Origin: Micrococcus porci
GTDB lineage: Bacteria; Actinomycetota; Actinomycetes; Actinomycetales; Micrococcaceae
DNA length: 64,000 nucleotides
Direction: 5' to 3'
NCBI RefSeq assembly: GCF_020097155.1
Contig: NZ_CP083691.1
Span: 2,356,001 to 2,420,000, forward strand
A model generated the notes under the pieces. That model did not search any database and was not told where the DNA came from. It saw nothing but the letters and a program-made list of their open reading frames with translations. The stretch's first letter is position 1, and each line of letters begins with the position of its first letter. The translations under genes and the position numbers were made by a program. This document shows positions 14,497 through 21,355 of the stretch, piece after piece.

Positions 14497-14523
14497 CAAC
14501 ACGCCCTAGGGGACACTCCCGGG

Positions 14524-15828
14524 GTGAGCTCACCCCTGACCGACGACACGACCGCGCCTGAGAACGCGGCGCGCGCGAAGAGGCTCGGGCACGCCCGCTG
14601 GCTCGTCGCCTCCAACGCCCTCGACGCTGGCGGCCGCTCGGCCACCGACGTGGCCATCGACGTGCTCGCCGTCCTGGCCCTCGGGGTCGGCGCAGCCCAG
14701 ATGGGCGTGCTGATGACCCTCTCGGGGCTGGGCTTCCTGCTCCTCGGGGTCCCCATCGGCATCCTCGTGGACCGACACCTCAGCCCCCGCCTGCTCGTGG
14801 CCACCGACCTGGCCAAAGCGGCCCTGCTGGGCACCCTCGTGCTCGCCTGGGCCCTGGACGCGCTCACCTTCGCCCACCTGGCCGCGGTCATGGCCCTGCT
14901 CGGGGTGCTCACGGTCCTGGCCGAGACCACCCAGGCCACCCTGGTGCCCCGCGTGGTCGCTCCGGACACGGTCAGCCGGCTGGCCGCCAGGCTCGAGTCC
15001 GCCGACGCGGCCCTGGGACTGATCGTCCCGGCCGCAGCCGGCCTGCTCGTCGCCGCCCTCGGGGCCGGGCCCGTGCTGGGGATCGCGGCCGCCTTCCTGG
15101 CCACCGCCGCGCTCGTCGCATTGAAAGTGCGCATAAACCCCGCCCCCGTCACTGAAGACACGCAGGACGAGGAGACTCCCGCCGCCGCTGTAGTCCTCAC
15201 CCGCTGGTCACGGTTCTGGAGCGAGGCCGCCCACGGGTGGACCACCCTGCGACGCACCCCCGTGCTGTGGCTGCTCACCCTGAACTCCATGGCCGGCAAC
15301 ATCGGCATGGCCCTGTTCGCCCCCATCGAGGCCGTGTGGGTGCTCACCGACCTGCAGCTCGGTCCCGAGTTCGTCGGCTTCCAGCTCACCGCCGGAGCCC
15401 TCGGCGCCCTGACCGTCTCCACCCTCGCCCCCCGTGCCATCGACACCCTGGGCGAGAAGGGATGCATCCTGGCCGGCGCCGCCGGCTGCGCCGCCGCCGT
15501 CGCACTCCACCTGGCCGCGTTCTTCGACCGCGCCCACGCCGGACCCCTGCTGCTGGCCGGCGCCGCCCTGTGGGGGTTCATGGTCGTGCTGGGCAACATC
15601 ACCAGCGGCGCGATCTTCGCCCGCTCCTGCCCCGAGGGCACCCTGGGCAGGGTCACCGCGATGCGTCGCACCCTCACCCGCGGCTCCGTGCCCCTTGCCA
15701 CGCTGGCCGGCGGCGCGCTCGGCGCGGCCTTCGGCCCGGGATGGGTACTGGCCGGGTGGCAGGCGATGGCCCTGCTCTCCCTCGCCTTCGCCATCGCCGC
15801 CACCCGTCTCGCGCGCCGCCCCCATTAA
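14524..15828 (+). CDS. Major facilitator superfamily exporter, 434 residues
   Basis: A 12-helix membrane transporter of the drug-efflux MFS type. It shows the loop 2-3 signature region in LLGVPIGILVDRHLSPR, a motif-C-like glycine-rich helix 5 (LGLIVPAAAGLLVAALGAG), a central cytoplasmic loop (about residues 200-240, acidic VTEDTQDEE) and a second half starting VLWLLTLNSMAGNIGMALF. The substrate cannot be read. It starts with GTG and the only ribosome-like sequence (AGGGGAC) overlaps the target duplication of IS element B, 17 bases upstream; the native promoter was probably displaced. Confidence 0.8.
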   Translation: MSSPLTDDTTAPENAARAKRLGHARWLVASNALDAGGRSATDVAIDVLAVLALGVGAAQMGVLMTLSGLGFLLLGVPIGILVDRHLSPRLLVATDLAKAALLGTLVLAWALDALTFAHLAAVMALLGVLTVLAETTQATLVPRVVAPDTVSRLAARLESADAALGLIVPAAAGLLVAALGAGPVLGIAAAFLATAALVALKVRINPAPVTEDTQDEETPAAAVVLTRWSRFWSEAAHGWTTLRRTPVLWLLTLNSMAGNIGMALFAPIEAVWVLTDLQLGPEFVGFQLTAGALGALTVSTLAPRAIDTLGEKGCILAGAAGCAAAVALHLAAFFDRAHAGPLLLAGAALWGFMVVLGNITSGAIFARSCPEGTLGRVTAMRRTLTRGSVPLATLAGGALGAAFGPGWVLAGWQAMALLSLAFAIAATRLARRPH

Positions 15829-15838
15829 CCCACCCACG

Positions 15839-15856
15839 GGCACAATCGGTCGTTTC
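15839..15856. repeat. 18-base direct repeat, copy 2
   Basis: GGCACAATCGGTCGTTTC, identical to 9522-9539. It sits 25 to 42 bases before the start of the Abi_C-type gene and may belong to its promoter. Confidence 0.7.
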
Positions 15857-15880
15857 CGCCCCTTGGTGCAAGATGTCTCC

Positions 15881-16678
15881 ATGGAACCGAACTGGAGTGG
15901 TCGCGTCGGTCTCGCGATGCGCCGACTAATGGATGTGTCCGGCATCCCCACCCATGACGGCCTCGACGATGCGTTCGCGTCGGTTGGGATGACAATCCCC
16001 AGAGATACCCCCAGCGGCGAATCCATCACCAAGCCCCGGCGCATGCGAACTGCCTTTGAGACCGCAGACTCCAACGGACTGAAGGCCACACGACGCCTGA
16101 TCTCCGCACTCGTCGATGAGCTTCGACACCGTGACGTGTTTCAGCACCCCGCCCCGGAGATTGTGGCCGCCGTTCAGGCCGTGCGGCAGCTCATCACCGA
16201 GGGCGGGGCCACCCTTACGACAGATGGCTTCATCACGACCGCTGTCGCATTCCCGACTGTCGACGCCGGACAGCGAGAAACAGTCGATCGCCTCATCGCT
16301 CGCCTTCGGCGCAACGACCAGGATCCAGCATCCATACTCGGGACAGCCAAGGACCTGCTCGAAGCCACCTCGAAGCACGTCCTGCACGAGCGAGCGCCCC
16401 AGCAGCGCCAAAAGGACATGCCGAACATCGTGTACGAAGCCATGGAGGCGCTTGACCTATCGACTAAGCCATCAAGTATCAACGGTCCGAGTGCAGGCGC
16501 GATCGCTCAGCTTCACCAACTCATTGCCCGCACGGCACAAGCGGTGACGGCCTCGCGCAATGACGGAGGTGATGGCCACGGACATCTGAACCCGACCGGT
16601 GTCTCCCCCGAGCTGGCCGAGTACGTCCGCGTCGTTACTCTCGCCGCAACCAAGTTCCTTCTCGACAACGCCACCTGA
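15881..16678 (+). CDS. Abortive-infection (Abi_C-like) family protein, 265 residues
   Basis: From ATG 15881 (MEPNWSGRVGLAMRRLMDVS) the protein is mostly helical. Its C-terminus shows the Abi_C-like signature: a basic residue pair and RNDGGDGHGHLNP (226-238), then a helix SPELAEYVRVVTLAATKFLL. Family members are linked to phage exclusion, but the biochemical activity is unclear. The R-N-x-G-x-GHG turn could be a nuclease or metal site (inference). The tail is duplicated at 1640-1800. The stop is two bases from that of the next, convergent operon. A weak ribosome site and the repeat upstream suggest a short or leaderless transcript. Confidence 0.65.
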   Translation: MEPNWSGRVGLAMRRLMDVSGIPTHDGLDDAFASVGMTIPRDTPSGESITKPRRMRTAFETADSNGLKATRRLISALVDELRHRDVFQHPAPEIVAAVQAVRQLITEGGATLTTDGFITTAVAFPTVDAGQRETVDRLIARLRRNDQDPASILGTAKDLLEATSKHVLHERAPQQRQKDMPNIVYEAMEALDLSTKPSSINGPSAGAIAQLHQLIARTAQAVTASRNDGGDGHGHLNPTGVSPELAEYVRVVTLAATKFLLDNAT

Positions 16679-16680
16679 AC

Positions 16681-17850
16681 TCACACGCCCGGCAGCGTTT
16701 CGTCCCACGGAGCCGGCCCAACGCGGCCGCACTCGGGATCAGGTACGAATTCGTTTGGCTGGCGCACTTCCATGTACAACTCCATGTGCCCACGCATCAT
16801 GGGTGATGCATCTCGGCGGCCAGCGTGCACAACTTCGGCGATCCGACCGCTGGCCGTCGTGCAGTATGCACCCGCTCCCGCCCCACAGCCTGGGCACTGG
16901 CGCGAGAGGAGGTCGTCCAGTAGCTCGTCGAGCAGAATCTGCTTGTCCATCGCGGCGAGCGTTTTCGCCAGCAACGGCGGGATCAAGTCGTCTGCCATCA
17001 CCACCGCCTCCCGATATGTGATGAGTTGGTCCTCCGGCACGACGTCATGACGTCGGCGCGCCCGCTTCATCTGCTTGGGAGTCAGCCAGCGATTCACTCC
17101 TGTCGACGAGACCCACGGCGGCTCGCCCCTGGACAACTGCTTCCGCAGTGGGAGGTCCTCTGCGATGACCCGGTGCGCATACGTCAGGCTCCGTTCAGCG
17201 TCCACAACGAGCCTCAACGCCTCGTCCAGTTGATCCCAGATCACCGTGAGGTCAACAGGGGTGGTGCACCCCATCAGCGCCTCACGCAGATTCATCAGCT
17301 TTCGCCCGACGCCGTCCGCCTGGCCCGCCAGCTGACTCAAGGTCGCGGCAGGCCGCCCGTACATGAGCGGGTCGAACACCTCGAGCGCCTGCTCGCCAAG
17401 GCCCGTGGCAGGTTCCTCCCATCTCCACCCGTTCACCGCGCCGGGCGGGTCACCCGAGACCGGGACAGTCCATGTCTCGATGGCAACAACGTCCAGAGCC
17501 AACGCGTCGGCGAACGGGTAAACCCGCCGCCACGGGCTAACGCCTTCGTCATTGGAGGGTGGATGGACGAGGTACCCGGGCAGGCCACGCACGTCGAGCC
17601 ATTCGATCCTTGCTGGTTGAACGTCCCCATCCTTCGACCCCGCCGTGGATCCGCTTGGGCTATAGGTCCACACCTCACCCGACTCATCCACGGCCAGCTC
17701 CCAGCCCTCTCGGCGCCCGAGGATCGGCAGCAACTGGGCCTGCGGGACAAAATCGTCCAGCCCCTCGTGGCGGAGTTGGTCAACTATCCGGCGGACACGA
17801 GGGTGTCCCGCCTTCCTATCGTTTTTCCGCGGTTTCTTCGAGCGACTCAA
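16681..17850 (-). CDS. Hypothetical protein with a C-terminal phage-type zinc-finger motif, 389 residues
   Basis: The N-terminus is strongly basic (MSRSKKPRKNDRKAGHPRVR). The middle (residues 40-130) is rich in Trp and beta-like (GRREGWELAVDESGEVWTY), followed by helices (VIWDQLDEALRLVVDAERSL). Near the C-terminus CPGCGAGAGAYCTTASGR and VVHAGRRD give Cys-x2-Cys, Cys and His in the order seen in the small zinc finger frequent in phage and plasmid proteins (CPxCGAxxGxxCxTxxGxxxxxxH). Its start overlaps the stop of the upstream gene by four bases. The function is unknown; DNA or RNA binding is plausible. Confidence 0.6.
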   Translation of the reverse strand: MSRSKKPRKNDRKAGHPRVRRIVDQLRHEGLDDFVPQAQLLPILGRREGWELAVDESGEVWTYSPSGSTAGSKDGDVQPARIEWLDVRGLPGYLVHPPSNDEGVSPWRRVYPFADALALDVVAIETWTVPVSGDPPGAVNGWRWEEPATGLGEQALEVFDPLMYGRPAATLSQLAGQADGVGRKLMNLREALMGCTTPVDLTVIWDQLDEALRLVVDAERSLTYAHRVIAEDLPLRKQLSRGEPPWVSSTGVNRWLTPKQMKRARRRHDVVPEDQLITYREAVVMADDLIPPLLAKTLAAMDKQILLDELLDDLLSRQCPGCGAGAGAYCTTASGRIAEVVHAGRRDASPMMRGHMELYMEVRQPNEFVPDPECGRVGPAPWDETLPGV

Positions 17851-18218
17851 CGCTTACCCCCCAGATGGAGAACATCCTCGACAGCGGACACGCACTCTTC
17901 CCGGACCCGCTGGTAGCGCCCAGCACCCTCCTGCTGCGGATCGAAGTGCCCACCATGCCCAAGACGACCCAGAACCTCCTCCGTCTGCTCCACGATCTCC
18001 ACGCCGTCGAAGTCGAAGACTCGATAACGGCTCGGGTAGCTCGCACCGTTGAGGCTCATGCGCCAACCGCCGTCGCTGACGAGCGCCAGCTGATGCCCGC
18101 TGTCCTGGTCGGCCCACCAGGCACCTGTGCGGTCTTCTTCGTAGAGGTCGAACTGCATGCGGGCCACATCGCGCACCCACCTCAAGTCCCAGCCTCGGCC
18201 CAGTCCTCGCGACCACAT
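17847..18218 (-). CDS. Hypothetical protein, 123 residues
   Basis: No family recognised. The reading contains WVRDVARMQFDLYEEDRTGA, GGWRMSLNGASYPSRYRVFD, and a C-terminal helix RVREECVSAVEDVLHL; it is soluble, acidic and aromatic-rich. The ATG at 18218 is chosen over a GTG nine bases earlier because AGGAGG stands eight bases before it. The stop overlaps the start of the 389-residue gene (ATGA), so the two form a coupled operon. An AT-rich stretch upstream (18290-18360) probably holds the promoter. Confidence 0.55.
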   Translation of the reverse strand: MWSRGLGRGWDLRWVRDVARMQFDLYEEDRTGAWWADQDSGHQLALVSDGGWRMSLNGASYPSRYRVFDFDGVEIVEQTEEVLGRLGHGGHFDPQQEGAGRYQRVREECVSAVEDVLHLGGKR

Positions 18219-18350
18219 CCACCACACCTCCTGTTTCCGCCCAGGCCCTCACGTGAGCCCGGTCGTCAGAATGCACCAAGAGTACGCGGATTTGCAATGA
18301 TCTAATCGAACCTATTGCGACTATCTTCGATATTTACCTTAATCGGCATT

Positions 18351-18364
18351 CCGGTAATTACCGG
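18351..18364. promoter_or_regulatory. Perfect 14-base palindrome in an AT-rich intergenic stretch
   Basis: CCGGTAATTACCGG lies between the two minus-strand gene groups, at the edge of the only clearly AT-rich patch in the neighbourhood (18290-18360). It could be an operator for the 17847-18218 operon or the end hairpin of the DUF4913-like gene. The role is not known. Confidence 0.35.
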
Positions 18365-18391
18365 TGCCGGTATCCGTCGCGGCCTCGGCCC

Positions 18392-19207
18392 TCACCGGTC
18401 GTCGTTCGGCCGGGTGCTCCATTCGGCACCGTCAGGGGACATCTCCCACTCGATCCCCAGATCGTCGCGTCCACTGGATACCGCGACCGCCATTCGCGGT
18501 TCCGCCGGCGTTGACGAGGTGACCCGCACCTTCGCTTCGACCCCTACGACGTTCGGTACCGGCCTCAGCCCGACAGGGGCGGAGTGCCCGAGCACGTTCC
18601 CGTCGGAGTCCACGACCTTCGCCCGCACGTACTTCACGCCCTCGGTCGGGCGCTCGATCAGTTCTTCCTCGCGCTCCGTGGCGGCCCATCGCGTCCAGTC
18701 CGACTCGTCGTAGTCCAGCTCGTACGCCCCACGGTTGCCGTAAGCCTCGGGGTCCTTGTGCCGGCCGATCTTCGCGCAGCCGGCCTCGTCGACCATGCGC
18801 CGCAGCCGGGCCGTCATCATCTCCACATGCGGGTGCCACATCATCATCGGCCCCAGCCCCGGAGCCTGTTCATCCCAGACCTTGTACTCCATGCACATGG
18901 CCGCATACAGCTCCGCGGTCACGTCAGGGTGGCGGTACCAGCACGCGGGAACGATCGAGGTCCCCAGCCGGTACTCGGCCACGAACCAGTCCACCCACCG
19001 CCGCAGGTGGTTCCACGCCTGCCACTGGTGCTCAGCCTCGATCTCCCGCCACCGCGTGCCCATCCACACCGGCGGGCCTTCCTGAGCCAGCTCTGCGGCC
19101 ACCTCCGGATCTACGTAAGGCAACGATGTCTCCGTTGGCCCCTCGTCCTGGAGGGGGGCTGTCTCGGACCAGTCCGGTTCGTCGTCTTCGACCCACGGCG
19201 ATGCCAT
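18392..19207 (-). CDS. DUF4913-like protein of a conjugative element, 271 residues
   Basis: The central block (WNHLRRWVDWFVAEYRLGTS, IVPACWYRHPDVTAELYAAM, MMMWHPHVEMMTARLRRM) matches my memory of the DUF4913 pattern, a W-rich helical domain with a C-W-x-x-H motif found on actinobacterial plasmids and integrative elements. An acidic N-terminus precedes it, and a C-terminal beta-rich region (VRVTSSTPAEPRMAVAVSSG) follows. The molecular role is unknown. It starts just before the stop of the small zinc-ribbon gene, in an operon with the HNH gene. Confidence 0.6.
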   Translation of the reverse strand: MASPWVEDDEPDWSETAPLQDEGPTETSLPYVDPEVAAELAQEGPPVWMGTRWREIEAEHQWQAWNHLRRWVDWFVAEYRLGTSIVPACWYRHPDVTAELYAAMCMEYKVWDEQAPGLGPMMMWHPHVEMMTARLRRMVDEAGCAKIGRHKDPEAYGNRGAYELDYDESDWTRWAATEREEELIERPTEGVKYVRAKVVDSDGNVLGHSAPVGLRPVPNVVGVEAKVRVTSSTPAEPRMAVAVSSGRDDLGIEWEMSPDGAEWSTRPNDDR

Positions 19208-19479
19208 CAGTTCCGCCCTTCCCTCGTGTACCGACGTGCTGGCCCGCCCAACAGCCGCTCGAGCCGGGCGAACAGCTCCTCAACAGCCTCGCGTCCACCT
19301 GCTCCAGTCGAGCGCATGTAGCGATGCGCGGCGTCCTCGCACGTCCCGCACAACCACACCCCGATTCCACTGGCGGCACGGCACTCGGCGCGGTCCAAGT
19401 GCCGCCCATCGGTGCAGTGCCACCTCGTGAAGACGGGCCGCTGGCAGACATGGCACCGTGCACCCCCGTCCGTGCTCAT
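19207..19479 (-). CDS. Small cysteine-rich zinc-ribbon-like protein, 90 residues
   Basis: From ATG 19479 the protein reads MSTDGGARCHVCQRPVFTRW, HCTDGRHLDRAECRAASG, WLCGTCEDAAHRY, then a helix GREAVEELFARLERLLGG. CxxC, H-C, C and CxxC fit a two-site zinc-binding fold. The ATG overlaps the stop of the HNH gene (ATGA), which decides the start; an upstream ATG in the same frame would overlap that gene by 120 bases. It may act with the nuclease. No family is assigned. Confidence 0.6.
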   Translation of the reverse strand: MSTDGGARCHVCQRPVFTRWHCTDGRHLDRAECRAASGIGVWLCGTCEDAAHRYMRSTGAGGREAVEELFARLERLLGGPARRYTREGRN

Positions 19480-19856
19480 GCCTGACTCTGCCGGATCATC
19501 CTGACCACGATCACGATCGTCGCCCGCCTGCGGTCCCATCCAAAGAACTCCTTCTTGCCGTCCATGATCTGATGCAACCGCTGGTGATGGTCCCGGCACA
19601 ACGGCATCAGGTCGTTGTGCGCTTCACGGGCCTGCCACCGGCCCTCCTCGTCCTGGCCCACGCCCTTGTACGAGACGTGGTGCAGGTCCAGGGTCCCTGC
19701 CTCGGTCAGCGTGACCCCACAGACCTGGCAGGCCGGCTCTTGGCCGGCCTGCCGGCAGTCCGCGAACCACCGCACCCGCCTGTACCCCCACGCCTGGGAC
19801 CGCAAGTACCGCTTGTACTCGGCCGAGCCAGTGCGGTACAGCCCGAACCTGCCCAT
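19476..19856 (-). CDS. HNH endonuclease, 126 residues
   Basis: Residues YLRSQAWGYRRVRWFADCRQ, PACQVCGVTL, LDLHHVSYKGVGQDE and NDLMPLCRDHHQRLHQIM give the complete HNH pattern: a CxxC zinc pair, His-His with Asp before it, Asn, and CxxHHxxxH. Such small nucleases occur in phages and in mobile elements, where they nick or cleave DNA. It sits four bases from the stop of the coupling-protein-like fragment and overlaps the following zinc-ribbon gene. The family is clear, but the target is unknown. Confidence 0.85.
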   Translation of the reverse strand: MGRFGLYRTGSAEYKRYLRSQAWGYRRVRWFADCRQAGQEPACQVCGVTLTEAGTLDLHHVSYKGVGQDEEGRWQAREAHNDLMPLCRDHHQRLHQIMDGKKEFFGWDRRRATIVIVVRMIRQSQA

Positions 19857-19860
19857 GCCC

Positions 19861-20277
19861 TCACCGCACAGGGATCGCCGGGGCCGCCTCCGGCACCGGG
19901 TCCGACGCCGCCACGGATTCCTCGGCCCGGTCCGCGTCGGTCGGTGTGGACGACGGGGCCGGGTCCTTGGACTCCAGCTCGGCCAGCAGCGCCTTCGAGT
20001 ACCGACCCGCAGCCTCCTTGATCTGCTTGCCGTCCTTGCGGTCCCACCAACGGGTCATCCGCATCAGGATCGGACGCCCGTTACGGTTCAGCAGGATCCC
20101 CCACCCGAACGGCAGCCGACGCAGCTCCGCAACCGAGACCACCTCGGTGTCGTGGATCTGCTCGGAGACCGAGGTGTGGTCCTTGCCGCAAGACTTAGAA
20201 GTCCGCGCGATCGCTTCCAACACGGGCGACAGTGGCGGGCACAACTGGCTCCCGCGGCCCGGTCGTCCTCCAGGCAC
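19861..20277 (-). pseudogene. Probable C-terminal fragment of a type IV coupling protein (VirD4/TraG-like)
   Basis: The segment TEVVSVAELRRLPFGWGILL, NRNGRPILMRMTRWWDRKDG and KQIKEAAGRYSKALLAEL resembles the end of actinobacterial conjugal coupling ATPases (pattern L-x-P-x-E-L-R-x-L-P-x-G, then R-x-x-P-I and W-x-R-x-D). A proline- and alanine-rich tail follows. No Walker motifs are present, as only the end survives. The formal GTG start (20277) comes seven bases after the tRNA-Asn terminator hairpin and has no promoter, so this is a fragment at the island junction. The family call is inference. Confidence 0.45.
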
Positions 20278-20283
20278 GAAGAA

Positions 20284-20314
20284 GCCCCCGCACCGACATG
20301 GTCGGTGCAGGGGC
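20284..20314 (-). terminator. Rho-independent terminator of tRNA-Asn
   Basis: Inverted repeat with 14-base arms and one mismatch, GCCCCCGCACCGAC (20284-20297) against 20301-20314, with a three-base loop, followed on the minus strand by CTTCTTCG. It lies ten bases beyond the tRNA 3' end. Confidence 0.75.
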
Positions 20315-20324
20315 CTCTGTTCGG

Positions 20325-20396
20325 CTCCCCCGGTTGGATTCGAACCAACAACCCTTCGATTAACAGTCGAATGCTCTGCCGTTGAGCTACGGGGGA
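20325..20396 (-). tRNA. tRNA-Asn (anticodon GUU)
   Basis: The minus strand folds as a 72-base cloverleaf: acceptor TCCCCCG/CGGGGGA with discriminator G, D-arm GCTC/GAGC, anticodon stem TTCGA/TCGAA with loop CTGTTAA (GTT anticodon), and T-arm GTTGG/CCAAC with loop TTCGAAT. CCA is not encoded. It separates the accessory region from the conserved backbone. tRNA 3' ends are favoured integration sites, and the element debris lies exactly on its 3' side. Confidence 0.97.
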
Positions 20397-20602
20397 ATGT
20401 GCCGCGAACCGCCGGGGCCGTTCGGACAACGGATGGAACTCTACCAGAGCCCCCGCCCGCGTGCCACCCGGCCGCGGGGCGCCGTCGTCGCCCTGCCCGC
20501 CCCCGGGGACCGGCGGCCCTTGCCAGGCACGGCTCCGGGCGGCCTACGGTGCGAGGACATTCCCAGAACCATCAGGAACGGATCCGAAGGAGAGACGTGA
20601 CC

Positions 20603-21274
20603 ATGACCATCACGACCCTCACGCGCAAGACCGCCCTGACCGGCACGGGCGTGCTGGCCGCGCTCGCCCTCGCGGCCTGCGGCACCACGGCCGACAACGG
20701 CGACGACGGCTCCGCCTCGCTGGAGGTCGACGCCTCCTCGGCAGTGGCGAGCACCCCCGCCACGGAGGACGCCTCGACCACGTCAGCTTCTGCGTCGTCA
20801 GCCTCCTCCGCCCCGGCCTCGTCGACGGCCGCCGCGGCCGGCCGCGACTCGGCCACCGGCCAGGCCGACGACCCCGCCTCCGCGGTGATCGACGCGGTCC
20901 TGGAGAAGTACGGCGACGGCATCATCGTCGGGGTGGATGCCAACGACGACGACACGACCTGGGAGGTCGACGTCGTGGTGGACAAGGAGGTGAAGGAGCT
21001 GGACGTCACCGCCGACGGCGACATCACCGAGACCGACCGCGAGTCGGATCCCGAGGACGTCCAGAAGGCGAAGGACGCCGAGGTCACCGCCCAGCAGGCG
21101 CTCGACACCGCTCGAAAGGGCCGTGACGGGGTGACCCTGGACGAGATGGACCTGGACGACGACAACGGCACCCTCCAGTGGGAGGTCGAGTTCGACCGCG
21201 AGGACGGCTCCGACGGCCCCGAGGTCGAGATCGACGCCACGTCCGGGGAGGTGCTCACGGTCGACGAGCACTGA
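20603..21274 (+). CDS. Secreted PepSY-like lipoprotein, 223 residues
   Basis: The signal peptide (TLTRKTALTGTGVLAALALA) ends in a lipobox LALAAC, so Cys near residue 24 is probably lipidated and the protein is anchored outside the membrane. A Ser/Ala/Thr-rich linker (about 30-90) leads to two PepSY-like repeats: SAVIDAVLEKYGDGIIVGVD with TTWEVDVVVDKEVKELDV, and ALDTARKGRDGVTLDEMDLD with TLQWEVEFDRE, then VEIDATSGEVL. It is very acidic. PepSY proteins often inhibit peptidases or act at the cell surface. A GTG six bases upstream (20597) is an alternative start; AAGGAG at 20587 serves either. Confidence 0.8.
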   Translation: MTITTLTRKTALTGTGVLAALALAACGTTADNGDDGSASLEVDASSAVASTPATEDASTTSASASSASSAPASSTAAAAGRDSATGQADDPASAVIDAVLEKYGDGIIVGVDANDDDTTWEVDVVVDKEVKELDVTADGDITETDRESDPEDVQKAKDAEVTAQQALDTARKGRDGVTLDEMDLDDDNGTLQWEVEFDREDGSDGPEVEIDATSGEVLTVDEH

Positions 21275-21292
21275 CGCCGGGTGGCCGACGGA

Positions 21293-21347
21293 CCGCCGTT
21301 TCGCGAACGAAAACGCGTCTGGGGCCGCCGTTTCGCGAACGAAAACG
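21293..21347. repeat. Two 23-base direct repeats with internal hairpins between convergent genes
   Basis: Two identical 23-base copies containing CGTTTCGCGAACGAAAACG lie at 21293-21315 and 21325-21347. Each has a small stem TTTCG/CGAAA with loop CGAA. They lie between the ends of the lipoprotein gene and dnaG and may act as bidirectional terminators, or belong to the repeat family seen at 31930 and 35743, which shares the CTTTCG/CGAAAG core. Confidence 0.75.
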
Positions 21348-21355
21348 GGTGGGGG

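Larger units (their letters stand above)
13568..14506 (+). mobile_element. IS5-like insertion sequence B (939 bases)
   Basis: The terminal inverted repeats are perfect over 19 bases: GGGCGTGTTGCTAAAGGGT (13568-13586) and its complement (14488-14506). TA flanks both ends, again within CTAG. The outer GGGCGTGT matches element A, but the inner repeat and the transposase sequence differ clearly, so this is a separate IS of the same group and not a second copy. It ends 17 bases before the start of the MFS gene. Confidence 0.88.
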
